Positions 11,320-20,636 of a DNA stretch of 64,000 nt are shown here, in pieces. Both the position numbers and the translations under genes were made by a program. The stretch is from contig CAJYIX010000028.1 of assembly GCA_913775315.1 (NCBI GenBank), positions 1 to 64,000 of the forward strand, written 5' to 3'. The stretch is from an uncultured Sphingomonas sp. (GTDB lineage: Bacteria > Pseudomonadota > Alphaproteobacteria > Sphingomonadales > Sphingomonadaceae). Positions within the stretch are counted from its first letter, which is position 1. The number at the start of each line of letters is the position of its first letter. Under the pieces are notes generated by a model that ran no database searches, was not told the origin of the DNA, and was given only the letters and a program-made list of their open reading frames with translations.

Positions 11320-11520
11320 ATGCGGCGACTTCGTCCGATCCTCTCGGTCGTGGGGCTTGTCGTCGCGCTCTTGGGCATCCTGTGGATGCTCCAGGGGCTC
11401 GGCGTCGTCCGCTGGCCGGCGTCGAGCTTCATGATCGGCGATCAGGTCTGGGTCACGATCGGCTCCGCGATTGCGGCGGCGGGCGTGCTCCTGATCCTGA
11501 TCGGCCGCCGGCTTCGGTAA
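11320..11520 (+). CDS. Small two-span membrane protein, unknown
   Basis: A 66-residue product with two clear hydrophobic segments (about 7-26 and 46-62) joined by a short polar loop (VRWPASSFMIGDQ), ending RRLR. It starts at ATG 11320 after GAGGAGCGGGAG, a strong ribosome binding site, ten bases after gltA. I cannot assign a family with confidence. It is likely co-transcribed with gltA and ends a few bases before the convergent histidine-kinase-like gene. Confidence 0.7.
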   Translation: MRRLRPILSVVGLVVALLGILWMLQGLGVVRWPASSFMIGDQVWVTIGSAIAAAGVLLILIGRRLR

Positions 11521-11526
11521 GGCCGG

Positions 11527-12852
11527 TCAGCCCTCGGGCAGGGTGAGCGTGAAGCGTGCGCCCTGCCCCGGCTCGCTTTCCACCGTCACGTCGCCGCCCA
11601 TCGCGCGCGCAAGGCGCCGCGCGATATAGAGGCCGAGGCCGTTGCCGCCGGGTTCGTTGGCGTCCACGCGCCCGAACTTGTCGAAGATGCGCGCTTGATC
11701 CTCATGCGCGATGCCGCGCCCCTGATCGGCGACAGTGACCGACGCGTTGCCCGCCTCGCCGTCGAGGCGAAGCCAGACGACGCCGCCGCGCGGGCTGTAG
11801 CGCACCGCATTGCCGATCAGGTTGACAAGAATCTGGAGCGCACGGCGGAACTCGCCGATCGCCGGCAGCACGTCATCCATTGCCGGGCGGTCGATCCGCA
11901 CCTCCGCATTCGCCGCCCGCACCGCCAGTAGCCCGGCGGCGCGGCGCGTCACGTCGGCCAGGTCGATCGTCTCGCTGGCGATGGCAAAATCGGGCCGCTC
12001 GATCGCCGACAGGTCGACGAGATCGTCGACCAGCCCCATCAGGTGCCGCGCGGCGCTCGAGATATCCTGCGCATATTCGACATATTCGGCACGGACCGGG
12101 CCGTCTGCCTGCGCGCCGATCGAATCGGCATGCGCGACGATGCGTTGCAGCGGGGTGCGCAGCGCGCGATCGAGGCGGTCGGCGAATTGCTCTCCGAAGG
12201 CCGGCACGGCTTCGTCCGCATCGGGAAGCACCGCCGCGTCGGCGAACCGGCCAGTCCCCGAAAAGCCGGCAAAGGCGCCGCCCGTGTCAAGGAGCGGCTG
12301 AGCGCTCAGTCTGACCGCGCGGCCATCGGCCGCAAGCCGCGCAGGCTGGTCGGCAAAGCTCCCGCGCGCGGCGGCCGCCGAAAGCAGCGGCAGCAAGGCC
12401 TCGTCGGTGGTGAGGTCGAATATGCGCGTCAGCGGCTGTCCGACAGCGGCATCGCTATCCACGCCGACACCCGACACGGTCGTGAGCAGCATCGCCGCGT
12501 CGCATTCCCACACGAACTGCGCCTCGGCTGCGTCGAAACGGTGCGCGTCGCGGGGCGGCGGCGGCGGCTCGGGCGCGCGGTCCCGCCAGCCGCTGACCTC
12601 GATCCGGACACCCTCTGGCAGCGGCCGGGCACGGACCCAGAGCTCGACATCCTCATCGCCGTCGGCGACGACCGCCGGGCGGGCGATCACGATCCCCAGC
12701 CGCCGCGCCAGCCGCGCCAGTTCGGCTATCGCGGGCAGCGCGAGCGGCTGACCGATCCCGCCCCCAGCCGAGGCATTTAGCCCTGCCAGCCGGGCGTCCG
12801 CCTCCGCCAGCCGACCATCCCGATCGATCAGCGCCGTGCTGGTGTCGGTCAT
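11527..12852 (-). CDS. Histidine-kinase-like protein lacking the H-box histidine
   Basis: A 441-residue soluble sensor-kinase-like protein. A PAS-like segment spans about 108-205, a dimerisation (DHp-type) helix pair about 220-285, and a HATPase domain about 330-440. The ATPase boxes are intact: N-box NLIGNAVRYSP (344-354), G1 DQGRGI (376-381) and G2 GNGLGLYIARRL (403-414). In the DHp helix the usual S-H-E-L-R-T-P-L reads D-R-A-L-R-T-P-L, so Arg229 replaces the phosphoacceptor His. No membrane segment is visible. The ATG at 12852 overlaps the stop of the DUF2336-like gene (ATGA). It may act as an ATP-binding scaffold or regulator rather than an autokinase; that role is inference. Confidence 0.88.
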   Translation of the reverse strand: MTDTSTALIDRDGRLAEADARLAGLNASAGGGIGQPLALPAIAELARLARRLGIVIARPAVVADGDEDVELWVRARPLPEGVRIEVSGWRDRAPEPPPPPRDAHRFDAAEAQFVWECDAAMLLTTVSGVGVDSDAAVGQPLTRIFDLTTDEALLPLLSAAAARGSFADQPARLAADGRAVRLSAQPLLDTGGAFAGFSGTGRFADAAVLPDADEAVPAFGEQFADRLDRALRTPLQRIVAHADSIGAQADGPVRAEYVEYAQDISSAARHLMGLVDDLVDLSAIERPDFAIASETIDLADVTRRAAGLLAVRAANAEVRIDRPAMDDVLPAIGEFRRALQILVNLIGNAVRYSPRGGVVWLRLDGEAGNASVTVADQGRGIAHEDQARIFDKFGRVDANEPGGNGLGLYIARRLARAMGGDVTVESEPGQGARFTLTLPEG

Positions 12853-13928
12853 CGCGTCGTCACTCCGCTGGCGCGCGCATCGCGAAAGGCGCCGGGCAGC
12901 CGCAGCGCCGCAGTGGCCAACGCCGCGTCGGCAACCGGCACGGCCATCGCCGCATCGAGCAGATCGGCGAAGCGCTCGACATCGCGGCGATGATCGGCCT
13001 CGCACAGGGCGAAGCCAATCCGCGCGATCGCTTCTCGCGGCAGGTCGAGGCTTCGCAGCAGCAGCCACAGCCGCGGATCGGCGGGTTCGGTCATCAGCGC
13101 TCTCACGCCGTCGAATGCGATTGCGGCGGCATGGGCGACGATCGCCGCCAGCAGGACAGCGCGTCGTTCGGCAAGACAATGATCGGTCGCCGGGACCATC
13201 GCCGCACCGCGAAGGTCGGCGACCGCGGCAAGTCGCATCGCGGCCGCTTCCAGTCTCTCGCCTTCATCGGCCAGCGCCAGCGCGTGGATGGCGCCATCGG
13301 CGAGCGCACGGTCCAGCGCCGCGGCCGTATCCGTCAGCGCGGGGCGTGCGGCCGCCGCGATCGCTGCAGCGATCCACCAGGTAAAGGCGGCGTGGCTCTC
13401 GGCAGGCAGGTCGGTCGCGTAAGGCGGTTGGTCGGGCGGGATCCGGCGGCGGCTTTCGGCCTGTCGAAGCGCGTCCGCGGCCCGCTCCGCGGCACGGCCA
13501 TGCCATGGCTCGGCGACCGGATCGACCAGCCCGGTCGGGAAGGCCTGGCCCAACAGGTCAAGGGTCACGCGGTCGATCAAGTCGCCCGCGACCGCTTCAT
13601 CCGCGCCGAGCCGCGCCTCGATTGCCGGGATCAGATGGCGCGCCTCCACCCGTGCGAGGGCGGCGAGCGCGGCTTCGTCCACCCCGGTCAGCCGCCGGAC
13701 CGCGAAATCGTGGATGTCGGCGCCGATCGTGCCGATGATCGCGCGGATGAGCGTGCGCACCCCGGCGCGCCGTCGGTCGTCCAGCCGCGCGGCATCGGGA
13801 ACTAGAAGATCGCGGATCGCCGCACCGCGCAAGCTGCAGACGAGCGCCGTCGCCCCCTCGGCCTCGGCCAGGAGCGTTGCTGCATCGACGGGCGTGCCGC
13901 CAGGGGGGTCGGTCGGGTCGATCGACAT
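12849..13928 (-). CDS. DUF2336-like alpha-helical protein
   Basis: A 359-residue Ala/Arg-rich protein predicted to be almost wholly helical, with no signal peptide or membrane span. The repeating helix pairs (for example LIRAIIGTIGADIHDFAVRRL and LLRSLDLPREAIARIGFALCEADHRR) resemble the alphaproteobacterial DUF2336 family, HEAT-like proteins of unknown role often found beside signalling genes. The family call is from memory of this layout and is moderate. It is translationally coupled to the downstream His-less kinase, which suggests a shared complex. The start ATG at 13928 is the first in frame. Confidence 0.75.
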   Translation of the reverse strand: MSIDPTDPPGGTPVDAATLLAEAEGATALVCSLRGAAIRDLLVPDAARLDDRRRAGVRTLIRAIIGTIGADIHDFAVRRLTGVDEAALAALARVEARHLIPAIEARLGADEAVAGDLIDRVTLDLLGQAFPTGLVDPVAEPWHGRAAERAADALRQAESRRRIPPDQPPYATDLPAESHAAFTWWIAAAIAAAARPALTDTAAALDRALADGAIHALALADEGERLEAAAMRLAAVADLRGAAMVPATDHCLAERRAVLLAAIVAHAAAIAFDGVRALMTEPADPRLWLLLRSLDLPREAIARIGFALCEADHRRDVERFADLLDAAMAVPVADAALATAALRLPGAFRDARASGVTTR

Positions 13929-13965
13929 CGTGGGGACGTCCTAACCGACTGTCGTTAAAGAGGCG

Positions 13966-15141
13966 CTAAGCCTTGGCGCGCAGGCTTTCGACCACCGCAC
14001 CGAGCGTCACCATCGCATAGACGGCGATCACCGCCAGTCCTGCCCACGAAAAACCGGCCAATGCGAATGGCGCGAGGATCAGCGGATAGCCCGCCGGACT
14101 ACCCCACCACCACGCCGCACGCGCGCCGCTCCGCTCGCCCATCCCCGCCGCCGCTACCGCGACCGCGGCCAGCACCATCGGGGTGAGCGTCGCGTCCTGG
14201 ACCGAGGCGACGACACCCGTCGCCAGCACGGCGATCGCTGCAATGAGCGCGATCGCCGCTTCCTGTGCCAGCGCGCGCCGGTCGTCGCCGCGCAGCCAGC
14301 TGAGCAGCGATCCGGTCGACAGCGACGCGATGCCGCACAGCGACAGCAGCACCCCCGCCCCGGCGCTCCCGAACCACGCCGCGGCAAGCCCGGCGATCGT
14401 CAGCACGCCCGCCGCCGCCGGTGCCGCCCAATGTGGCAGGCCGCGCGCGGCGAGCTTGGGCAGCGCGAATCGAGAAATCGGCGTGAAGACGAACCGGTCG
14501 GGCCAGTCAGTGCGCCCGTTGGCGAGCGCGGCGAGCACCGCGTTGCCACGGCTCGCCAATGCGCCGGCATGCCGCTCGATCCCGTGCCCGGCACGCTTGG
14601 CGGCGGCGGGCAGCTGGATTTGTGCCGCGCCGCCCGCCACGACCACGCGCAGCAGTGTCGACTGGAAGTCGTACTCGCGCGGCATCCCGGCGATTTCCTT
14701 GAGCCGCGTGGCGCTGAGCGCCGCGAGCCCCGCCCACACATGGCCGGCATCGACACGCTCGACCGCCGCGGGCGACGCGGCCTCCGCCGTCACCATCAGC
14801 GTGTCGGGCTGGGCGAACGCGATGGCGCGCATCGCCTGATCGGTGGTGACGAGCGAATCGGCGACGACGACGATGCTCGCGAGCGGGTGTGCCTTGGCCG
14901 CCGCTTCCTCGGCCGAGCGGACGACATCGACCGCGACGCCGCGCCGCGCGATGCGATTGACCGCCGCCAACAGCGCCGGGGTGACGCGCGTGACGGCGAT
15001 CATCAGCTGCCCCGCGCCGCAGCCGATCAGCAGCCGCGCTTGATACTCGATCAGCGTCATGCCGCCGAACGGCGACGTCGCCGCCAGCGCCTCGCCGCGG
15101 TCCTCGGCGGCTTCGGTGGCGAAGATGAGGCCGGCGATCAT
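13966..15141 (-). CDS. Membrane protein with degenerate nucleotidyltransferase-like N-terminus
   Basis: A 391-residue protein of two parts. Residues 1-210 alternate strands and helices like a MobA/IspD-type NTP transferase ([19 protein letters not shown], then TLIEYQARLLIGCGA, ADSLVTT), but the glycine-rich nucleotide loop is not preserved. Residues 211-391 begin PDRFVFTPISRFALPKLA and continue with four to six hydrophobic spans. The order recalls the bifunctional inositol-phosphate cytidylyltransferase/CDP-alcohol transferase, yet the D-G-x2-A-R signature is absent (STGSLLSWLRGDDRRA stands at the matching place). I infer a decayed or repurposed relative. ATGA overlap with anmK (15138-15141). 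Confidence 0.8.
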   Translation of the reverse strand: MIAGLIFATEAAEDRGEALAATSPFGGMTLIEYQARLLIGCGAGQLMIAVTRVTPALLAAVNRIARRGVAVDVVRSAEEAAAKAHPLASIVVVADSLVTTDQAMRAIAFAQPDTLMVTAEAASPAAVERVDAGHVWAGLAALSATRLKEIAGMPREYDFQSTLLRVVVAGGAAQIQLPAAAKRAGHGIERHAGALASRGNAVLAALANGRTDWPDRFVFTPISRFALPKLAARGLPHWAAPAAAGVLTIAGLAAAWFGSAGAGVLLSLCGIASLSTGSLLSWLRGDDRRALAQEAAIALIAAIAVLATGVVASVQDATLTPMVLAAVAVAAAGMGERSGARAAWWWGSPAGYPLILAPFALAGFSWAGLAVIAVYAMVTLGAVVESLRAKA

Positions 15142-16238
15142 GCGCGCGCCCGGTGGACGACGCCGCCCGTCATCGGCGCGGGGGCGCCGGTGGTGCCGGG
15201 AAAGCTGATCGGCAGGCCCTTGAGCGTCCGCACCGCCATATAGGCGAAACCCTCCGCCTCCAACGCGTCGCCATTCCAGCCGAGCGTGTCGGCCGACTCG
15301 GGCGTCAGGCCCGTCCGCTCGGCGATCATCGCCATCAGCGTGGGGTTGTGCCGCCCGCCGCCCGCGACGATCAGCCGCGCCGGGCGCGCCGGCAACAGTC
15401 GCAGCCCCTCCGCCACCGTCTGTGCCGTGAAAGCGGTCAGCGTCGCCGCGCCGTCCGCCTCGGCCAGGCCGCGCGCCGGTTGGACGGTGAAGTCGTTGCG
15501 ATCGAGCGACTTGGGCGGGGCCATGTCGAAATAGGGGTGATCGAGCATCGCGGTCAGCACCGCCTCGTCCACCCGCCCCGCCGCCGCCAGCGCGCCGCCT
15601 TCGTCGAAGCGAGCCCCGCGCATCTCGCCGACCCAGCTGTCGATCAGGCCATTGGCCGGGCCGGTGTCGAACGCGATCAGCGTGTCGCCGTCGATATAGG
15701 TCACGTTGGCCACCCCGCCGAGATTGAGCACCGCGACCGGCCCCGGCTGTCCCGCCACGAGTGCGCGGTGATAGACGGGGAGCAGCGGCGCCCCCTGCCC
15801 GCCCGCCGCCACGTCGGCGCTGCGCAAATCCGCCACCACGTCGATGCCCGTCGCCGCCGCGAGCGCCGCGCCGTCGCCGAGCTGCCACGTCCAGCCGCGA
15901 TCGGGGCGATGCGCGATCGTCTGGCCGTGAAAGCCGATTACCGCCACGTCATCGGCGCCGGTCTCACGAAGCAGCGCCGCCACAGCCTCGGCATGAGCGT
16001 CGCCTACGCGCGCCTCGGCCCGCTCGATCAGCGGGTCCGCGCCCGGCGACGCCATCGCCAGCGCGCGTTCGGTCGCCGCCATCAGCAGCTCGCGATCCTC
16101 GGCCGACCACTCGATCGCGACGAAGCGCAGCGAGCGCACCTGCCCCTCGCCATCGGTTTCGATCAGCGCGGCATCGATCGCGTCGAGCGAAGTGCCCGAC
16201 ATCAACCCGATCGCCTTCACGCATGCACCCTTGTCCAT
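15138..16238 (-). CDS. anmK: Anhydro-N-acetylmuramic acid kinase
   Basis: Phosphorylates and opens 1,6-anhydro-MurNAc released during cell-wall turnover, giving MurNAc-6-phosphate for recycling. The 366-residue protein starts with the family signature [15 protein letters not shown] (about residues 11-25) and carries the ATP-binding stretches [20 protein letters not shown] and [14 protein letters not shown], typical of the ASKHA fold. The ATG at 16238 has AGAGGAAAG a few bases upstream; a GTG at 16220 is an alternative. The stop overlaps the start of the downstream membrane protein, and tyrS is divergent. Confidence 0.95.
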   Translation of the reverse strand: MDKGACVKAIGLMSGTSLDAIDAALIETDGEGQVRSLRFVAIEWSAEDRELLMAATERALAMASPGADPLIERAEARVGDAHAEAVAALLRETGADDVAVIGFHGQTIAHRPDRGWTWQLGDGAALAAATGIDVVADLRSADVAAGGQGAPLLPVYHRALVAGQPGPVAVLNLGGVANVTYIDGDTLIAFDTGPANGLIDSWVGEMRGARFDEGGALAAAGRVDEAVLTAMLDHPYFDMAPPKSLDRNDFTVQPARGLAEADGAATLTAFTAQTVAEGLRLLPARPARLIVAGGGRHNPTLMAMIAERTGLTPESADTLGWNGDALEAEGFAYMAVRTLKGLPISFPGTTGAPAPMTGGVVHRARA

Positions 16239-16321
16239 CGCTTTCCTCTAGCCGCCGCGCGGGCGAAGTCGAGACGTGCCCCCTCGCACCGCGACAATTT
16301 CATGCTATCGGCGCGGGCATC

Positions 16322-17554
16322 ATGAGCGAATACCGGTCCGAGCTTCTTCGCACGCTGTCGGCGCGCGGCTATATCCATCAGGTCACCGACGCGGCGGCGC
16401 TCGACGCGCTGGCCGAGAAGCAGGTCGTGCCCGGCTATATCGGCTTCGATCCGACCGCGCCCTCGCTCCATGTCGGCAGCCTCGTCCAGATCATGCTCCT
16501 GCGCCGGATGCAGCAGGCGGGGCACAAGCCCGTCGTGCTGATGGGCGGCGGCACCGGCAAGATCGGCGACCCGAGCTTCAAGGACGAGGCGCGGCGGCTG
16601 ATGTCCGACGAGGTGATCGCGAGCAACGTCGCCTCGATCAAGACCGTCTTCGAGCGCTTCCTGACCTTCGGCGACGGCCCATCGGACGCCGTGATGGTCG
16701 ACAATGCCGACTGGCTCGAAAAGCTCGAATACATCCCGTTCCTGCGCGACATCGGCCAGCATTTCTCGGTCAATCGGATGCTGAGCTTCGATTCGGTCAA
16801 GCTGCGGCTGGATCGCGAGCAGTCGCTGAGCTTCCTCGAATTCAACTACATGATCCTCCAGGCCTATGATTTCCGCGAATTGTCGCGCCGGCTGGGCGTG
16901 CGGCTGCAGATGGGCGGGTCAGACCAGTGGGGGAACATCGTCAACGGCATCGAGCTGACGCGCCGCGTGGACCGGACCGAGGTGTACGGCGTCACCACCC
17001 CGCTCATCACCACCGCCGACGGCGGCAAGATGGGCAAGACGATGTCGGGCGCGGTCTGGCTGAACGAGGACGCACTGCCCGCCTATGATTACTGGCAGTT
17101 CTGGCGGAACACGCACGACGCGGACGTTGGCCGGTTCCTGCGCCTGTTCACCGACCTGCCGCTCGATGAGATTGCCCGGCTCGAGGCGCTGGGCGGGGCC
17201 GAGATCAACGAGGCGAAAAAGGTGCTCGCGGACGAGGCGACGGCGATGTGCCGCGGCCGCGACGCCGCGGTGCTGGCGGCGGAAACCGCACGCCGGACCT
17301 TCGAGGAAGGCGCCGCGGGCGAGGCGCTGCCGACCCATGCGGTCGCGGGCGGCTCGATCGCCATCGTCGACGCGCTCGTGGCGCTCGGCTTCGCAGCGTC
17401 GAAGGGCGAGGCGCGCCGCCTTATCAAGGGCGGCGGCGCGCGTGTAGACGGCGCGAAGGTCGAGGACGAGGCACTGGTAATCACCGTCGACGGCGACGAC
17501 GTGCGCGTGTCGGCGGGCAAGAAGAATCACGGACTGCTGACCCGGCAAGGGTAA
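16322..17554 (+). CDS. tyrS: Tyrosine--tRNA ligase
   Basis: Class I synthetase charging tRNA-Tyr. The 410-residue product has HIGH as LHVGS, the tyrosine-binding GGSDQWGN motif, the KMSKS equivalent KMGKTMSG, and a C-terminal S4 RNA-binding domain (about 345-405, with [19 protein letters not shown]). I chose [12 protein letters not shown] at 16322; the 187-codon upstream extension lies over anmK on the other strand and does not read as protein. Confidence 0.97.
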   Translation: MSEYRSELLRTLSARGYIHQVTDAAALDALAEKQVVPGYIGFDPTAPSLHVGSLVQIMLLRRMQQAGHKPVVLMGGGTGKIGDPSFKDEARRLMSDEVIASNVASIKTVFERFLTFGDGPSDAVMVDNADWLEKLEYIPFLRDIGQHFSVNRMLSFDSVKLRLDREQSLSFLEFNYMILQAYDFRELSRRLGVRLQMGGSDQWGNIVNGIELTRRVDRTEVYGVTTPLITTADGGKMGKTMSGAVWLNEDALPAYDYWQFWRNTHDADVGRFLRLFTDLPLDEIARLEALGGAEINEAKKVLADEATAMCRGRDAAVLAAETARRTFEEGAAGEALPTHAVAGGSIAIVDALVALGFAASKGEARRLIKGGGARVDGAKVEDEALVITVDGDDVRVSAGKKNHGLLTRQG

Positions 17555-17630
17555 CGCCGCGTTAGCCGCCTTCCTTCGCCAAGCCTTTATCGCTGTCCCG
17601 GATAACGATCGCTCGGGGGCGGAGGGCCAG

Positions 17631-17948
17631 GTGGCACAGTCAGCGCAGCGTATCTTTCACGACGACCGGGCCGAACATCGCGATCAGGTCCATTGGCGCG
17701 CCCGCGCCTTCGGCCCGGATGCCCGATCGCTGTCGCTGACGATCGTCAACCTGTCGCCGCACGGCCTGATGGCGCGATGCGATGCGCCCTTCGTCGAAGG
17801 CGCGCGGATCCACCTTACGTTGCCTGTTGCGGGCGCGATTGCCGGTGAAGTCCGCTGGGCGCTGGGCGGGCGGATCGGCTGCCGGTTCGACCGGGGAATA
17901 GACCGCGCAACCTATTACGAAATGCTGGCGGCGATCCTGCGCCCCTAA
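17631..17948 (+). CDS. PilZ domain protein (candidate c-di-GMP receptor)
   Basis: A 105-residue single PilZ domain. PilZ domains bind cyclic di-GMP through an R-x3-R switch and a D/N-x-S-x2-G motif; here these read RAEHR (near residue 13) and NLSPHG (near residue 40), so ligand binding is plausible. The start is a GTG at 17631 with GGAGGG four bases before it. The gene ends with a four-base overlap onto the convergent DMT transporter gene. The output partner cannot be told from position. Confidence 0.85.
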   Translation: MAQSAQRIFHDDRAEHRDQVHWRARAFGPDARSLSLTIVNLSPHGLMARCDAPFVEGARIHLTLPVAGAIAGEVRWALGGRIGCRFDRGIDRATYYEMLAAILRP

Positions 17949-18385
17949 CCCTTTCGAACGATCACGACGCCGACGAGCACGAGCAGCACGCCCGCGATCT
18001 TGACCCAGGTCACCGGCGACCGCGGCAGGCCGATCAGCCCGAAATGATCGATGACGAGCGCGGCAACAAGCTGGCTGGCGATCGCGATCGTCAGCATCGA
18101 GGCGAGCCCCAGCCGCGGCGCCGCGAACGCGGTGGCGGCGACATAGAAGGCGCCGTACGCACCGCCCACGAACATCCAAGGCTTCACGCCCCGGAGCGCG
18201 GTGAGCGGCGTGCGGTCGAAGCTGAGCCACGCTGCGATCAGGATCGTCGTGCCCACCGCAAACGAGATCAGCGCCGCGAGCGTCACCGACCCGACCGCAC
18301 GGCCGAGCGCGGCATTGGTCGGCGGCTGCGAGGCGAGACCGATCCCGCCGAGCAGCGCGGCGATGAAGGGAAGAAGCGCGTTCAC
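17945..18385 (-). CDS. DMT-superfamily transporter, DUF606/YdcZ type
   Basis: A 146-residue inner-membrane protein with about five hydrophobic spans. Motifs PTNAALGRAVGS and GGAYGAFYVAAT match the DUF606 (YdcZ) branch of drug/metabolite transporters, which are half-size and may act as dimers. The substrate is unknown. I chose the GTG at 18385 (VNALLPFIAALLGG), which gives the family length; the frame stays open to 18490, but that extension is translated from a palindromic repeat and is probably not coding. Convergent with the PilZ gene, overlapping it by four bases. Confidence 0.8.
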   Translation of the reverse strand: MNALLPFIAALLGGIGLASQPPTNAALGRAVGSVTLAALISFAVGTTILIAAWLSFDRTPLTALRGVKPWMFVGGAYGAFYVAATAFAAPRLGLASMLTIAIASQLVAALVIDHFGLIGLPRSPVTWVKIAGVLLVLVGVVIVRKG

Positions 18386-18414
18386 GGCCGCGCGGTAGCG
18401 GATCGATTCCAACC

Positions 18415-18447
18415 CGTCACCCCGGACTTGTTCCGGGATCCGCGGGA
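18415..18447. repeat. Half of an intergenic palindromic element
   Basis: The segment starting cgtcaccccggacttgttcc contains a short dyad (cccgga/tccggg, 18421-18437) and looks like the left arm of a longer palindrome of the same style as 53902-53994. The matching right arm is missing here; the following bases (ccccggcgaagaccagg near 18468) instead resemble an arm of the 56881-56966 type. It reads as a decayed or mosaic copy between recG and the DMT gene. Confidence 0.55.
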
Positions 18448-18500
18448 ACAACCCCATAAACGCCGTACCCCGGCGAAGACCAGGCTTCACTCGTGAGAGC

Positions 18501-20561
18501 CTATCCCGACCGCAGCAGCGCCACCCCGGCGTCGCGCTCGAACAGGTAAAGCGCCATCCGCGCTGCCTCTCCGCGCGGGCCGCTCAAACCGCCATCGCGA
18601 TCGACGAGCAGGCGAGCATCGGCATTGGCGACGGGCAGCAGTTCGCCCAGCATTTCGGGCGCGGCCAGCCGGAACGCCGCCTCCCCCGACTGGCGCGTGC
18701 CGAGGAGTTCGCCCGCGCCGCGCAGTTCCAAATCGCGCTCGGCGATGACGAACCCGTCGTTGCTCTCGCGCATCAGGGCGAGGCGCGCGCGCGACGTCTC
18801 CGACAGCCCGCCGCCGCGCAGCAGCAGGCAGATCGATTTGCCCCCGCCGCGCCCCACCCGGCCGCGCAGCTGGTGAAGCTGGGCAAGGCCGAAGCGGTCG
18901 GCATGCTCGATCACGATCAGCGTCGCGTTGGGCACGTCCACGCCCACCTCGATCACCGTCGTCGCGACCAGCACGCCCGCGCGGGCGGACGAGAAGCGCG
19001 CCATCTCGGCGTCCTTCTCGGGCGCTTTCATCCGGCCGTGGACCAGCGCCACCGCGTCCTCGCCGAACCGCTTGCGCAGCACTTCCGCGCGCATCTCGGC
19101 GGCGGCCATATCGGATTTCTCGCTCTCCTCGACCAGCGGGCACACCCAATAGGCCTGCCCGCCGCCCGCCAGATGCCGGCCCAGCCCCTCGATCACCTCG
19201 GCCAGCCGGCCCTCCGACACGACGCGAGTCTCGATCGGTTCGCGCCCCGGCGGCATCTCGTCGAGGCGGCTGACGTCCATCTCGCCATATTGCGCGAGCG
19301 TCAGCGTGCGCGGGATCGGCGTCGCGGTCATGACGAGAAGGTGGGGCGGCCGCTCCGCCTTGGCCTGCAAGAGCATCCGCTGCGCGACGCCGAAGCGGTG
19401 CTGCTCGTCCACAACGACGAGGCCGAGGTCGCGATAGGTGACGGCTTCCTGAAAGATCGCGTGGGTGCCGATCAGGATGTCGATCTCGCCCGCGGCGAGG
19501 CCCATCAGCGTCGCCTCGCGCACGCGCCCCTTGTCCCGGCCGGTCAGGATCGCGACGCGGGCAATGCCCGACAGCGTACGCGACAGGTTCTCGTAATGCT
19601 GGCGCGCGAGGATTTCGGTGGGGGCGAGCAGCGCGCCCTGCGCCCCGCCCTCTACCGCGATCAGGAGCGCCATCGTCGCGACGAGCGTCTTGCCGGAGCC
19701 GACATCGCCCTGGAGCAGGCGGAGCATCGGCCGGCTCTGCGCCATGTCGCCCTCGATCTCGCCGACCGTCCGCGACTGTGCGCCGGTCGGCGTGTAGGGC
19801 AGGTCGAGCTTCGCGCGCAGCCGCCCGTCGCCGACGAGCGCCCGCCCCCGCTTCGCCCGCGCCTCACCGCGCACCAGCAGCAGCGCGAGCTGATTGGCGA
19901 ACAGCTCGTCATAGGCGAGGCGTGCGCGGGCCGGGCCGTCGCTGGGGTTGGCATGGATGCGCGCCAGCGCCTCGCGCCAACCGGGCCATTGCCGCTGCGC
20001 CAGCACGCTCGGCTCGATCCATTCGGGCAGGTCGGGCGCGCGCTCGATCGCCTGTGCGGCGAAATTGGCGAGGCGCTTCGAGTTCACCCCCTCCGACTGC
20101 GGATAGATCGCCTCACGCCCGCCGACCGTCTCGGCCTCTTCGGGCGGCACCACGATGTCCGGGTGGACGATCTGGAGCACCTCGCCATAGGTTTCGAGCT
20201 TGCCCGACACGAACCGCGGTTCATTGAGCGGGAACAGCTTCTTCACCCACCCCGAATTGCCGCCGAAGTAAGTGAGCGCGACGACATTGCCCGCCGCGTC
20301 CGCCGCGATCGCCCGCGTCGGCCCCCGGCCGCTGGACGTGCGATAGTCGATCGCGGTCAGCGTGATCGCGATGACCCGCCCCGCATCGGCGGCATCCAGC
20401 GTGTCGCGCCGCACGCGATCGACGTAACCGGTGGGCAGGTGGAACGCCATGTCGACGACGCGCGCGATCTTCAGCCGCTCCAGCGGCTTGGCGAGCGCCG
20501 GCCCCACGCCCTTCAGCGCGGTGATCTCTGCAAACAGCGGATTGAGCAATTGGGGTCGCAT
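18501..20561 (-). CDS. recG: ATP-dependent DNA helicase RecG
   Basis: Branch-migrating helicase that reverses stalled forks and processes Holliday junctions. The 686-residue product has the N-terminal wedge/OB domain (about 1-230), Walker A GDVGSGKTLVA, a DEQH box (VVVDEQHRFGVAQR), TATPIPRTL, and the C-terminal helicase motifs with HADRFGLAQLHQLRGRVGRG. I chose the ATG at 20561 (MRPQLLNPL); a GTG seven codons upstream is the alternative. Divergent from sdhE. Confidence 0.96.
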   Translation of the reverse strand: MRPQLLNPLFAEITALKGVGPALAKPLERLKIARVVDMAFHLPTGYVDRVRRDTLDAADAGRVIAITLTAIDYRTSSGRGPTRAIAADAAGNVVALTYFGGNSGWVKKLFPLNEPRFVSGKLETYGEVLQIVHPDIVVPPEEAETVGGREAIYPQSEGVNSKRLANFAAQAIERAPDLPEWIEPSVLAQRQWPGWREALARIHANPSDGPARARLAYDELFANQLALLLVRGEARAKRGRALVGDGRLRAKLDLPYTPTGAQSRTVGEIEGDMAQSRPMLRLLQGDVGSGKTLVATMALLIAVEGGAQGALLAPTEILARQHYENLSRTLSGIARVAILTGRDKGRVREATLMGLAAGEIDILIGTHAIFQEAVTYRDLGLVVVDEQHRFGVAQRMLLQAKAERPPHLLVMTATPIPRTLTLAQYGEMDVSRLDEMPPGREPIETRVVSEGRLAEVIEGLGRHLAGGGQAYWVCPLVEESEKSDMAAAEMRAEVLRKRFGEDAVALVHGRMKAPEKDAEMARFSSARAGVLVATTVIEVGVDVPNATLIVIEHADRFGLAQLHQLRGRVGRGGGKSICLLLRGGGLSETSRARLALMRESNDGFVIAERDLELRGAGELLGTRQSGEAAFRLAAPEMLGELLPVANADARLLVDRDGGLSGPRGEAARMALYLFERDAGVALLRSG

Positions 20562-20636
20562 GCCTATCTCGCCCCCATACACCAGCCGACGGCCGCCGCC
20601 AGCGCCCGCCGGCTATTCGGCATTGGAGGAACGCCC

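Noticed and set aside
15761-16321. N-terminal extension of tyrS
   Set aside because: Arg/Pro/Ser-rich, lies over anmK, and homologues start at MSEYRSELL.
18386-18490. N-terminal extension of the DMT transporter
   Set aside because: It translates the palindromic repeat and gives a product longer than the family; GTG 18385 fits better.
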